A stretch of 64,000 nt of DNA from Nilaparvata lugens (GCF_014356525.2 NC_052517.1:3991493-4055492), one strand, 5' to 3'; positions 22,901 through 31,495 are shown, counted from the first letter of the stretch. The notes: generated from the sequence alone by a model not told the origin. Made by a program: numbers and translations.

Positions 22901-25900
22901 CATAGAAAGATCATCACGGAACTGGATGAATTATATCATATGGAATACAAATTCAAACGTGAACTGAGTTTGTTAACATTTAAAACAGTTGACATCAGGT
23001 ACTTGTGGATGAGAATACTGCGTGAGGTCTACTGTTCACAGAACTACTAGTAGTTTTGTTTCTAATTATGGTGTTGTGTATCAAGTTGAGATGATACTGT
23101 ATCATGTTTGGTGATAGTGTATTAAGTTGAGATGATACTATATTATATTGATGTGATACTATATTGAGAGAATACTGTATCATATTATGGTGCTATGTAT
23201 CAAGTTGAGATGATATTGTATCATATTGTGGTGATACTGTATCATTTATGGTGTTATCTTAGAGAAAAGATAGCATAAGCAGATATCCCATGGTTTGTAG
23301 AATTCATTCAAAGTTTGGTAGTTTTGTATCATATTATGGTGCTATGTATCAAGTTGAGATGATACTGTATCATATTGTGTTGATACTTTATCATGTGTGG
23401 TGATATGCCATGGTAAAGGACAGTATTACCACAATATGATAATATAATCTCAACTTGATACACAACACTTATGCTATCCTTTCTCTATGATAATACTCAC
23501 CATAGGATACAGTATCATCTCAACTTGATACACAACACCATAACTTGATACAAACCTTGCAAACTTTGAATGAATTCTACAAACCATGGGATATCTTCTT
23601 ATGCTATCTTTTCTCTATCATAATATACCTACCACATGATACAGTATCAACATAATATGATACAGTATCATCTCAACTTGTTACACAACACCATAACTTG
23701 ATACAAACCTTGCAAACTTTGAATGAATTCTACAAACCATGGGATATCTTCTTATGCTATCTTTTCTCTATCATAATATACCTACCACATGATACAGTAT
23801 CAACATAATATGATACAGTATCATCTCAACTTGTTACACAACACCATCATTTGATACAAACCTTGCAAACTTTGAATGAATTCTACAAACCATGGGATAT
23901 CTTCTTTGTTCTATGGTACACACTGACCTGATCTTTGTTTACATGGTTTCTGATGGGAGCGTTTACACTGGGCTGATTTTTGTTTTATACGGTTTCTTAT
24001 GGGGGTCTTCATACTGACTTGATTTTTGTTTTGTATGGTTTCTTATGGGAGCTTTCACACTGACTTGATTTTTGTTTTGTATGGTTTCTTATGGGAGCTT
24101 TCACACTGACTTGATTTTTGTTTTGTATGGTTTCTTATGGGAGCTTTCACACTGACTTGATTTTTTTACACGGTTTTTCAGGCTGGACCCTAACGGTAGG
24201 ACATGCATGATACACATGACGTCATACGTTGTTGTGTCGTCACAACGAAAGTCTTTGAGTAAACTTTCTTGAAATTACAATTAGAAATGTTATAAATAGA
24301 ATAATTACTGTGTTAATTTGTAACTCACATATTCAATTTTCCAGTTAAAATTTTAATTTGGATTTTTTTTTCTTTTATAGGTCAGAGCACCTCCATGGCA
24401 AGCCAAAAATATTCATTTTTCAAATCTGCCGTGGAAATCAAAATGACCATGGAAAACTTGTTGCAAATATTGTTCTGTCAACTACTCAAGACATAGCTGA
24501 AAAATCAACTAGTGACGCAACTGGTTCGTCAACTGTTGGCAAAACCAGCTCATCAACTGTTGTTGAACCTGGTCTATCAACTAGTTTATCAACTGTTGAT
24601 GTAACTGGTTTATCAACAACTGTTGATAGAACTAGTTCTGATGCGTTTCGTTGGGCAACTGGTAATTCAACTACTTCATCAGATGGCAGAATATTCGAAT
24701 TGCCAAACTACGATGAACCAGTTGATCAACTACAATCAGATGGCCGTCAACGTCAGTCAACTGTAACTGTAACCCGTGAAGCGAGGGTTAACAACATCTT
24801 CAAAATCTATTCATCTACTTTTGATTATCAGTCAATTCGCGACTGGGTTAAAGGAAGCTACTTTGTGGATATTATGTGTCAGATCTTCGCTGCAGAAGCC
24901 CACAGGTAACTATTATTATTTATTAACTATTATTTATTTATTCAAATTATTCCACTCATTTTTTCATTCAATAAATAATTATTTATTAATCTATTCTATA
25001 CTGTACAGTGTGTTTCACAAAAGTTGTAATAGCAGAAGACCATAGATTCTACATTAAATTTGCAACAAACAATTTTCTTATATCGACCTTAGTTTTTGAA
25101 ATACAGTATTTAGCTTTTTCCATAATTTGCATCAACTCTGTATAATTAAAAGTTGTGGGTTTCAAAGATTACAACCCAGGGGGTCACTAGTGATACTAAT
25201 TCGAGAAGAATTGTATCTCTTCTTATATCTTATCTAAGCTTGAAGGTGCTTAGAGAATTAAGCGCCACAAACACTTTCCATCAGCTGATAATAATATCGA
25301 GTGACCTGGCTGGCTCAGGTCTGGTGTCAGAGTTTTCAGGTCGCAACTGATCAATTTCAGGGCCTCTGACATGACTTAACGACTGCTTTTTTTGGGCAGC
25401 CGCGACCGACGACTTAACGTGTCCATCCGAAACACGGGAATGGCCCGAGATAAATATCTTGCCCGGGCCGGGATTTGAACCCGGGCCTCTGAATCATAAA
25501 TCAGCCAGCATCTGATCCACTCGTCTACCGCCACTCCCTGATAATACCCTTATTATATCTGTACGTCACTGTTTCTGTACAAATACAGATTTAATCAGCT
25601 GATGAAAAGTTAAATGCGCGTGTTGGTGCATTGCCGTCTCTATACAAGGCCATATGGCTGTTATGTGACTTCATCACTACTAGCATAGCCACCTCTAATA
25701 CAAGGCCGCGGCCTACGATATTGCAACGTCGCAGTGTAGGCCTAGAATTTAATGCATGATTGGTGAAAACGATTTTTAAAAATCTGGTGTGGCGCACTCA
25801 CACAACTTTCCTTGCCGTTATGAAAATTGATCACGTGACGCTAGTGTTCCCGCGCATCTCAAGTCTACTATTCAAAGATTTGAGCCAGCTGGTGACAGGG

Positions 25901-26398
25901 CAATAACATTGGAGACACACGAGGTCTGCTATCTCTTCATAGTGAATCATTTAATAGAATCAACAGTTGCCAACAGTTTGCAATTGGATGATCACATTTT
26001 CTCGAATTTCGAGCTTATTTTTAATTCTAGGTGAAAATGTTACTAGACATTAATTGTAGAGATTCTCATGCTCAATCTTTTCCAATTTTTTTCGAAATTT
26101 TTTGTTTAAATTGTATCTGAAGCCTGATAATTGAGAATCTAAAATCAAACTTTGCATAGATGGGGCGGAGCTCCTGAAATTTTTACAGATATGGGACTTG
26201 TGGCAGTTGATAGAGCTTATCGATGACTATTTTAGTTAGAGCTTTAATCAAAATCGTTGGAGCCGTTTTCGAGTAAATCGTGAAAAACACTGTTTTTGAC
26301 AACATTTTCGCCACTTTAGCCGCCATCTTGAATCGCATTTGATCGAAATTGTTCGTGTCGGATCCTTATATTGTAAGGACCTTACGTTCACATACACT

Positions 26399-26453
<55 letters not shown>

Positions 26454-26469
26454 CACACACACACACACA

Positions 26470-26500
<31 letters not shown>

Positions 26501-29500
26501 CACCACACACACACCACACACACCACACACACACACACACCACACACACACACACACACACCACACACACACACACAGACCAATACCCAAAAAACACTTT
26601 TTTGGACTCAGGGGACCTTGAAACGTATAGAAATTTAGAAATTGGGGTACCTTAATTTTTTTCGGAAAGCAATACTTTCCTTACCTATGGTAATAGGGCA
26701 AGGAAAGTAAAAAGGCCAGCTGATATTTTTCACTGATAAAGTATTAGATTGTAGGCCTACACTGCGACGTTGCAATATCGTAGACCGCGGCCTTGTATTA
26801 GAGGTGGCTATGCTAGTAGTGATGACGTCACATAACAGCCATATGGCCTTGTATAGAGATGGCAGTGTGGGGGAAGGTTTTAAAATCATGGCGCTAAACA
26901 CTCTACCCTCTACTGTATCATATTGTGTTGATACTGTATCATATTGTGTTGATACTGTATCATATTGTGTTGATACTGTATCATATTGTGTTGATACTGT
27001 ATCATATTGTGTTGATACTGTATCATATTGTGTTGATACTGTATCATATTGTGTTGATACTGTATCATTGTGTGGTATAATAATAAAATCGAGTGACCTG
27101 GCTGGCTGAGGTCTGGTGTCAGGTCGCAACTGATCAATTTCAAGGCCTCTGACATGACCTAACGACTGCTTTATAGGCAGCCGGGACCGACGTCTTAACT
27201 TGTTCATCCGAAACACATGAGTGGCCTGAGAAAATTATCTCGCTCTGGTTGAATACATTGAGTGTTGATACTGTATCATTGTGTGTTGATAACATAGAAG
27301 ATATAGTGAGGTCAACGTTATAATGGCAGTGGAGAAAGATATGAGAAAAACGTTGCCGATCCTCTATCTTGTCAATGCCTTCTATAGACGGTAGCTGATA
27401 CAGGTTTATTGATATAATATTAACTTTTTGTGTAGTTGAGAAGTTGATATTGTGGTAATTAATAATATTGAATGAAAAAGACTAAGAAATTGTCATAAAA
27501 CCACAGATTTATTGATACTTAGAAAGACCGGTTTCGGAATGGTGTATTAACCAAAACCGGTATTTCTTAGTATCAATAGATCTGTGGTTTTTTGACAATT
27601 TCTTAGTCTTTTTCATTCAATAATATTAACTGTTCACTCTTGTTTAAAATAATCAATATTATATTTCATTAAGAAAGAAATTATATTTCTCAATAATTTC
27701 ATAATTAAGATTGAATATTTTGTTGATTAATTATTAATTCTACATTGTTATAAGACGATAGGGCAACAGAGCAAAGCGAGAAAGAGATAGCGCTATCCGC
27801 TTTGTTGAATGATAGACAAGGACAGCAATACCATTGCTAATCAAACACTGCCATCATAACGTGGACCTCACTATAGCATCTATAGTGAGGTCCACATTAT
27901 AATAGCAGTGTACGATTGACAATACTGTTGCTGTCCTTTTCTATCATACAACAAAACAGATAGCGCTATCTCTCTCTAGCTTTGCAATGTTGTCAGTTTG
28001 CCAGAATATTTTATTTTCACTTTTGACATAGACTGTACAAAAGTAACTCAGCCGCCATTTTTTTTCTTCATTCTATCAAAATACTTTGGTACACAAGTCG
28101 TATAATTGATTTAAATGTATTTTTGAAACAATGAAATTTTTTTTAGATATTACCATATGAGAAACACAAATTAAAATACCTGAAATGACATTTTAAAAGT
28201 TGCTAACTAACCATCCTAGACTTCATCCATGCCTCAGTTAGCCTACACGTTTAGGTTAGACCTACTCGTACCGGTATAAACAATATTGAAAGGTTATTTC
28301 AGAATTATTTCCATTAAAATTACTTATTTTGAAAAGGATTTCTATTTTTCTATCATTTTTAAAAGAAATTGGAATAGAATACCTACCAAATAACTTAATT
28401 TCTGTTGTTTTAAAATGCAGATTGGTGTATCACAGCTTTTTAAATTAGCCGCCATTTCAGGTTTGTATAAAAATAAAAATCTGATCTTAGTTATGGAAGC
28501 AAATTTTTGAATCAAATTATGAAAAAAAAATATTTTCTTGATTAATTTGACATTAAATTCATTATTTTATCAAGGAAATGATAATTATTATTAAATCAGG
28601 ATGAATTGAGTAACAGCTGTGTACAATCAGTGGGAAAATGGAGAGACTTGGCAACGTTTTTCTCCTATCTTTCTTCACTGTAATTATAACGTGGACCTCA
28701 CTATATAGATGAGTTGTCTTCTCTTTGTCTAATTCTGTTTTTCTCTCCACAGGTTGGAACTGCGTGATTTGCTGCATGAAACTGCCAACGTTGTCACCTC
28801 CATTTATGACCGTCGCTACGGCATCATGACACCGAGCATCACCTGTTCGGCAGACTTTGGCAAACTCTACTTCAATCCTGGAATTGACGATGAAACCACC
28901 TTTGTAACTCATCAAGTCTCTGACAGGAATGATGGCGACTCTAGTGGGGGAAACACTCCTGACAATGGCGACAGAATAGATGAATCAGACAGAATTAATG
29001 GCAATTGTAGAGAAGATACTGAAAGAAATGTTTCCAACAGAAATGATGACAACTGTGGAAGAGATAGTGAAAGAAATGTTTCTAACAACTCTTCTGACAA
29101 TGATGACAGAATTGATTACTCTAACAGAGATTATGGTAACTCTTGTGAAAGAAACACTTCTGACAATGACGACAGAATTGATGAATCAGACAGAATTAAT
29201 GGCAATTGTAGAGAAGATACTGAAAGAAATGTTTCCAACAGAAATGATGACAACTGTAGAGAAGATGGTGAGAGAAATGTTTGTAACAATGGTGATAGAA
29301 TTGATGACTCCAACAGAAATCATGGCTACTGTAGAGAAGATGGTGAGAGAAATGTTTGTGATAATGGTGATAGAACTGATGACTCCAACAAAGAAATTTC
29401 TAACTATAGAGAAGATTGTGATAGAAATGTTTCTAACAATGGTAATAGAATTAATGAGACTAACAGAAATCATGGCAACTGTAGAGAAGATACTGAAATT

Positions 29501-31069
29501 AACTCTTCCAACAACAGTGAAGAAAACACAAGTCATTCAAGTGACGAAAATGTTCCCAATCATATTGATAGAAACAATGAAAACCCAAGTGAGTTTAGAG
29601 ACATAAACAATAGCAGTTATAATGACGCAATCGTTGACAATAGCAGTTTCCCAAACAATAGTAACAGAAATACTAGAAACAATAGTGATTATGATGAAGC
29701 CATTGACACGGTTGATGAAGCTATTGATTATAGAGAAATTAACAATAGTAGGTATGATGAAAAACTTGTTGACAATACCAGTTTCCCAAACAATAGTAAC
29801 ACAAATACTAGAAACAATAGTGACTGTAATGAAGCCATTGACACGGTTCATGAAGCTATTGATTATAGAGACATGAACAATAGTAGGTATGATGAAAAAC
29901 TTGTTGACAATACCAGTTTCCCAAACAATAGTAACAGAAATACTAGAAACAATAGTGATTATGATGAAGCCATTGACACGGTTCATGAAGCTATTGATTA
30001 TAGAGACATGAACAATAGTAGGTATGATGACAAACTTGTTGACAATACCAGTTTCCCAAACAATAGTAACAGAAATACTAGTAGTGAAATTGGCAACATT
30101 TTTGAAAACATCAATATGAATTTTGTGTTTTGTGACCGCGGTAACAGGGCGATCAATAGGAATAAAACTTCTAATGGTTTTGATACTATTATAACTTCAA
30201 GTGTAGATTCTAGAAGTCTAGTTAAAGATTTTGAAAATCGAGCAGATGTAGACGAAAATGGTTCGAAAAAATGTGCAATTATCAAATCTAGTCCAGAAAA
30301 TAGTGAGAATTCAGTTGAAAAACAAGCTGATAGTCGAATGAATGAACAAAATGTAGTTGCAGTTGAAAAGCAAGCTGATAACAAACAAAATGTTGTTGCA
30401 GTTGAAAAACAAGCTGACAATGAACAAAATGTTGTTGCAGTTGAAAAGCAAGCTGATAACGAACAAAATGTTGTTGCAGTTGAAAAGCAAGCTGATAACG
30501 AACAAAATGTTGTTGCAGTTGAAAAACAAGCTGATAACGAACAAAATGTTGTTGCAGTTGAAAAGCAAGCTGATAACAAACAAAATGTTGTTGCAGTTGA
30601 AAAGCAAGCTGATAACAAACAAAATGTTGTTGCAGTTGAAAAACAAGCTGATAACGAACAAAATGTGCTTGATGAAGTAGATAATAATTTTGAAAATTGT
30701 AAATCTGTGATAAATTATTGTAGTGAAAGTGAGAAATTGTGTACCGAAGTTATTAATAGTCAGAAGGAATGTGTGGCTAATTTTGAACATGATGTACAAA
30801 TTGCTTCTAATGAAATTTCTGTGCTTGCTATTAATGAGGATGTGAAACAATCGTGTGAAACAAACTCCATTTTTTATGTGCCATGTGATGATAGCTCGGA
30901 GGACCAATTTTTGGTGAAGAATTTAGCGGAAACTGAGAACAAGGGTGAAGGTTGTGCTAAGAGGAAAAATTGGGCGGTTAGAAAGTATTTTAGGAAAACT
31001 GAGGGGAATGTTGATGAAAATGACAAAGAAACTGGTTGCTTTGATAAAAATAAGTGTGAATTATCATAA
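10815..31069 (+). CDS. Dronc: Initiator caspase (Dronc/Nc-like) with giant C-terminal extension
   Basis: Seven exons (10815-10949, 11467-11609, 16635-16695, 17901-18101, 21333-21505, 24381-24905, 28753-31069) join in one frame: 3555 nt, 1184 residues. Residues 1 to about 95 form a CARD, the death-fold domain that recruits initiator caspases to an Apaf-1/Dark apoptosome. The p20 subunit has YRMRSSPRGYALIIN, then SHG with catalytic His208, then QICRG with catalytic Cys254 (family consensus QACRG). A long Ser/Thr-rich linker of about 115 residues precedes p10 (FKIYSSTFDYQSIRDW, LYFNP). All catalytic residues are present, so it should be an active cysteine protease cutting after Asp. Odd: after p10 (about residue 460) the frame continues about 725 residues in Asn/Asp/Glu-rich repeats with no stop. 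A typical Dronc is about 450 residues. Assignment to Dronc rather than another CARD caspase is by architecture. Confidence 0.9.
11123..11400. mobile_element. Family C element, terminal fragment
   Basis: Minus-oriented fragment ending AACGGCAAGGAAAGTTGTGTG and AGTGCGCCACACC, matching the CTGGTGTGGCGCACTC end of the family. It lies in caspase intron 1. Confidence 0.7.
11467..11609 (+). CDS. Dronc: Caspase exon 2, CARD second half
   Basis: Acceptor TTTTTACAG, donor TCC|GTAAGT. 47 codons plus two bases. LKSRGPAAFEHLLSSL is the typical CARD segment of caspase-2/9 and Dronc. The phase-2 end accepts either exon 3 (16635) or the alternative terminal exon at 13805. Confidence 0.87.
11683..12200. mobile_element. 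Family A MITE remnants in tandem
   Basis: Three consecutive copies of the inner family A sequence (GGTGTTGCTATCCTTGTCTA, TAGCTCTGCAACGTCC), two joined at TAGTAAGGTCACGTTATAAT. They probably arose by local duplication inside caspase intron 2. Confidence 0.7.
12430..12955. mobile_element. Family B element interrupted by a family C end
   Basis: A family B copy runs from ACTAGTAGTTCTGTGAACAG (12432) to GACCTCACTTCGCACG. Between about 12698 and 12823 it holds a family C end (GGGACCTTGAAACGTATAG to GGGCAAGGAAAGT). The B sequence resumes at AAAGGAACATACCTG. Confidence 0.72.
13130..13440. repeat. GC-richer repeat with AAGGTGCGTACAGA start
   Basis: Begins AAGGTGCGTACAGACTTTCG and ends near GCGTATAAGTGTACGCA. 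The first phrase is shared with the inverted-repeat element at 32311-32478. It is GC-rich against an AT-rich intron. The 98-codon frame across it shows no known domain and is not called a gene. Confidence 0.5.
13805..13847 (+). CDS. Candidate alternative last exon giving a CARD-only caspase isoform
   Basis: GTTTTTTCTCGACAG at 13790-13804 is a good acceptor. In the phase left by exon 2 it reads P, F, T, M, L, Q, K, F, D, N, S, V, A, T and stops (TAA 13845-13847). AATAAA follows at 13858. Splicing exon 2 to this site would give a roughly 107-residue protein containing only the CARD. This is inference from splice phase and poly(A) signal; transcript evidence is needed. Confidence 0.4.
13858..13863 (+). 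terminator. Poly(A) signal AATAAA after alternative exon
   Basis: AATAAA lies 11 bases after the TAA of the candidate CARD-only exon, with T/G-rich sequence 20-40 bases downstream. Confidence 0.4.
14169..14893. repeat. Two-copy tandem duplication, 363-bp unit
   Basis: Unit 1 starts GTTTTCAAGACCTTTGTTGT at 14169 and unit 2 starts with the same phrase at 14532, with near-identical interiors (CAACGAAACTAGTTGAAAAC). The units also contain a smaller internal repeat of about 100 bp (CTTGTTAACTGTTTTTAATAC). It ends where the 151-bp array begins. Confidence 0.85.
14894..16390. repeat. Satellite-like array, 151-bp unit, about 10 copies
   Basis: The unit starts TGTCTATTATTAGTGTGTTG. Starts at 14894, 15045 and 15196 give a period of exactly 151, continuing to about 16390. 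Copies differ by a few bases. Core phrases GAGACTACCAGCGTCACATA and GGACTATCGGCTTCAGTTAA are shared with the palindromic MITEs at 32711 and 54011, which suggests the array arose by amplifying a MITE interior. It lies in caspase intron 2. Confidence 0.93.
16635..16695 (+). CDS. Dronc: Caspase exon 3, CARD-p20 linker
   Basis: Acceptor GGTTTCAG, donor GAT|GTAAGT. The first G completes the Pro codon from exon 2. Reads SSVYSKIKVIKAVTPLDVED. A short exon, supported by consistent phase on both sides. Confidence 0.75.
16700..17675. mobile_element. Family A MITE carrying two family H retroelement tails
   Basis: Ends related to family A lie at about 16705 (AAAATCCACGTTTTAATAGC) and 17673 (GTCCTCACTATA). 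Inside are H tails at 16898-17185 and 17301-17652. The second ends in six copies of a 17-bp unit (AATAAAGTAGAATACAT), an unusual tail built from its own 3' end. CT-rich simple sequence fills 17200-17300. Confidence 0.65.
17744..17817 (+). pseudogene. Truncated duplicate of caspase exon 4 start
   Basis: 157 bp upstream of exon 4 lies a copy of its polypyrimidine tract, acceptor (TTTTCGTAG) and first 74 coding bases. It diverges into AT repeats after CACGAA and has no donor. It reads INNHE, the usual caspase form, where the complete exon reads INIHEF. If spliced in, it would break the p20 domain. Confidence 0.8.
17901..18101 (+). CDS. Dronc: Caspase exon 4, start of p20
   Basis: Acceptor TTTTTCGTAG, donor AAG|GTTAGT, 67 codons. 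Motifs YRMRSSPRGYALIIN, ERRHGSYRDVANLYSLF and LGYKVRMHYNLTKK match the first beta strands and helix of the caspase large subunit. Confidence 0.9.
18165..18430. mobile_element. Internal fragment of the GGCCCATATG family
   Basis: CATCGCTTGTGTTTGCGTCG to TTGTATTTATTCTTTTGTAG matches the interior of the element at 146-989. Both termini are missing. Confidence 0.7.
18545..19208. mobile_element. Family B element, diverged copy
   Basis: Starts ATTAGTTCTGTGAACAGTAG and ends TTGGACCTCACTTCGCTCGG. The interior is about 250 bp longer than in the other copies (18580-18900), including sequence not seen elsewhere in the window. Confidence 0.7.
19873..21290 (-). mobile_element. 5'-truncated jockey-like LINE
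   Basis: A minus-strand insertion. Its 3' end at about 19873 has GCAATAAAGATG followed by a poly(A) run (read as TTTTTTTTT on +). The body encodes part of a reverse transcriptase. It lies in the caspase intron between exons 4 and 5. Confidence 0.88.
20124..21188 (-). pseudogene. Jockey-type reverse transcriptase, internally deleted
   Basis: 354 codons. RT fingers and palm are present: SASPGLDHIN, ENYRPISLISNLAKIMEKAI, motif A IDLAKAYDTIPHNKL, motif B GLPQGTVLSPILFLLYIND. Right after IIYFA the frame jumps to YVQLVLQYGLVVWGG, a region normally some 100 residues further on, so the catalytic YxDD box is deleted while the frame is kept. The endonuclease region is missing. The element cannot be active. 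Confidence 0.88.
21333..21505 (+). CDS. Dronc: Caspase exon 5, catalytic His
   Basis: Acceptor TTTTTTGTCTAG, donor CAA|GTGAGT. Reads EIHDKVSSF and STVVVVMSHGG, where SHG contains the catalytic histidine (His208). It ends in phase 2, completed by G of exon 6. Confidence 0.9.
21637..22345. repeat. ~700-bp near-perfect inverted repeat (hairpin)
   Basis: The left arm runs from GCAAAATTTCCAAAAACC (21643) through GACCGGTTTCGGTTGTTAC. The right arm mirrors it to GGAAATTTTGCA (22336). The centre is near 21985 around ATGAATAATCTCTGATAG. The outer parts are family B ends facing each other. Confidence 0.85.
22157..23050 (-). mobile_element. Family B element, minus orientation, with insertion
   Basis: Runs from TTGACCGAACGAAGTGAGGT to CACAGAACTACTAGTAG. 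It contains extra sequence around 22510-22980 (CACCAAAGTTATTAACAAAA phrase, also at 33130 and 48730) between the GGTCTTTAGTTTCAATCA and CAGGTACTTGTGGATG segments. Confidence 0.72.
23048..23935. repeat. Cluster of family E repeats
   Basis: At least five units, some inverted, with GATACTGTATCAT, CAAGTTGAGATGAT and CCATGGGATATCTTCTTATG. A 123-bp unit is directly repeated near 23580-23900. Confidence 0.8.
23940..24180. repeat. Tandem repeat, 46-bp unit, about five copies
   Basis: The unit contains TTATGGGAGCTTTCACACTG followed by ACTTGATTTTTGTTTTGTAT. The first copies are more diverged. It ends about 200 bp before caspase exon 6. Confidence 0.88.
24381..24905 (+). CDS. Dronc: Caspase exon 6, catalytic Cys, linker, start of p10
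   Basis: Acceptor TTCTTTTATAG, donor CACAG|GTAACT. It encodes LHGKPKIFIFQICRG with Cys254, then a Ser/Thr-rich linker with many Asp residues (repeated Ser-Thr-Val, Thr-Gly-Leu-Ser motifs), then p10 beginning NNIFKIYSSTFDYQSIRDW. Ser-x-Arg in YQSIR corresponds to the substrate-pocket SWR of the family. The linker is longer than usual. Confidence 0.92.
25299..25540 (-). mobile_element. tRNA-derived SINE, full copy
   Basis: On the minus strand the head is GGAGTGGCGGTAGACGAGTG (A-box region) and GGTTCAAATCCCGG (B box, at 25469-25482 as complement). The tail ends in TATTATTATC. TGATAATA lies at both borders and is a likely target duplication. The A and B boxes form an internal Pol III promoter. 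A head-truncated second copy is at 27078-27240. Confidence 0.85.
25780..26712. mobile_element. Family C element with large CA microsatellite
   Basis: From AATCTGGTGTGGCGCACTCA to GGGCAAGGAAAGTA. The internal (CA)n stretch at 26402-26578 is about 177 bp with TG-free interruptions (ACACCACAC). The same site holds CA or TG repeats in every family C copy. Confidence 0.82.
26402..26578. repeat. (CA)n microsatellite, about 177 bp
   Basis: Almost pure CA with occasional CC phase breaks. The His/Thr and Cys/Val reading frames over it are artefacts of the repeat. Confidence 0.97.
26911..27070. repeat. Tandem repeat, 21-bp unit, seven copies
   Basis: The unit TACTGTATCATATTGTGTTG plus A is repeated identically about seven times. 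The unit length is a multiple of three, so all frames stay open; it is not a gene. It derives from the family E motif. Confidence 0.95.
27078..27240 (-). mobile_element. SINE, head-truncated copy
   Basis: Matches the body of the SINE at 25299 (GAGTGACCTGGCTGGCT, ACTGATCAATTTCA, CATCCGAAACACATGA) but lacks the tRNA-like head. Confidence 0.75.
27305..27880. mobile_element. Family A MITE with nested palindrome
   Basis: Ends TATAGTGAGGTCAACGTTAT and GTGGACCTCACTATAG. A palindrome at about 27424-27625 (GAGAAGTTGATATTGTGG arm, GACCGGTTTCGG centre) is inserted after ATTAACTTTT and relates to the hairpin at 21985. Confidence 0.75.
27890..28707. mobile_element. Family A ends around about 800 bp of AT-rich DNA
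   Basis: Starts TATAGTGAGGTCCACATTAT and ends ATAACGTGGACCTCACTATA, 46 bp before caspase exon 7. The interior (28020-28560) has no repeat phrase seen elsewhere in the window and no ORF worth calling. Confidence 0.6.
28753..31069 (+). CDS. Dronc: Caspase exon 7, end of p10 plus ~725-residue repeat extension
   Basis: Acceptor TTCTCTCCACAG. The first 47 codons finish the p10 subunit (LELRDLLHETANVVTSIYD, FGKLYFNP). The frame then runs without a stop to TAA at 31067-31069. Three repeat zones are visible. Degenerate Arg-Asn/Asp-rich units (ERNVSNRNDDN, DRIDESDRINGN) run to about 29600. Then come 45-residue units (NNSRYDEKLVDNTSFP) at 29608-30090 and 13-residue units (VEKQADNEQNVVA) at 30313-30660. 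The last 130 residues are acidic and non-repetitive, ending in a basic patch (KRKNWAVRKYFRK). No membrane segment was seen. Confidence 0.85.
29608..30090 (+). repeat. Coding tandem repeat, 135-bp unit (45 residues)
   Basis: Three full units and a partial fourth. Each contains VDNTSFPNNSN, NTRNNSD and EAIDTVHEAIDYR. Unit length is a multiple of three, so the caspase frame is preserved. Confidence 0.9.
30313..30660 (+). repeat. Coding tandem repeat, 39-bp unit (13 residues), nine copies
   Basis: Units read VEKQADNEQNVVA or VEKQADNKQNVVA. The first is three residues longer (SRMNEQ). Near-identical DNA between copies indicates recent expansion, and length polymorphism is likely. Confidence 0.95.
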
Positions 31070-31107
31070 CATGTTAATTTAAAATAGAAAATATTTATAA
31101 ATAATGA

Positions 31108-31113
31108 AATAAA
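31108..31113 (+). terminator. Poly(A) signal for the caspase gene
   Basis: AATAAA lies 39 bases after the TAA at 31067-31069, the expected place for a short 3' UTR. Confidence 0.6.
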
Positions 31114-31242
31114 TAGAAAATGTTGATACGAAGATAATGATACTAGTTGTTTTGATAAAAATATTTGTGATTTGTTATAAAATGTTTATTAAAAATAGAA
31201 ATAATGTATAAATTGAACATTTTTATAAAAGACAACCACCGG

Positions 31243-31396
31243 GTCCGGTTGCACAAAAGCCGGTTGAACTTTAACCATGATTAATTTCATGAAACCCAAT
31301 CAGAGAAGGCCTTTTAGATAAGGCGGCTTCTCTGATTGGTTCTCGTGGGTTTAATCACGATTAAAATTTAACCAGCTTCTGTGCAACCGGCACTAG
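31243..31396. mobile_element. Hairpin MITE, family D
   Basis: CCGGTTGCACAAAAGCCGGT at the left and its complement at the right, a nearly perfect palindrome with a central AAGGCCTTTTAGATAAGGCG. Confidence 0.85.
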
Positions 31397-31495
31397 CTGT
31401 TTTGATAAAAATAAGTGTAACTTATTTATCCAGTGTATGTTCTAATTTTAGAATAACATCACATTAGAATAATAACAATTATCATTGTCATGTCC

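Larger units (their letters stand above)
25600..26870. mobile_element. Palindromic MITE split by a family C element
   Basis: Left arm (about 25610-25770: GGCCATATGGCTGTTATGTG, CATAGCCACCTCTAATACAA) and right arm (about 26725-26860, inverted) belong to one palindrome. Family C (25780-26712) sits in its centre. An uninterrupted centre of the same family is at 62846-63025. Confidence 0.78.

Noticed and set aside
25469..25540. tRNA-like sequence with A and B boxes on the minus strand
   Set aside because: It is the head of a SINE with a body, a tail and a likely target duplication; no full cloverleaf with a 3' trailer was seen, and a truncated sister copy lies at 27078.
26339..26638. His/Thr- and Cys/Val-repeat frames
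   Set aside because: Translations of the CA microsatellite inside a family C element.
26804..27109. TVSYCVD-repeat frame
   Set aside because: Product of the 21-bp tandem repeat.
28912..30907. Several long antisense and off-frame ORFs over the caspase last exon
   Set aside because: In-frame tandem repeats keep all frames open; only the frame continuous with the p10 domain has splice and domain support.
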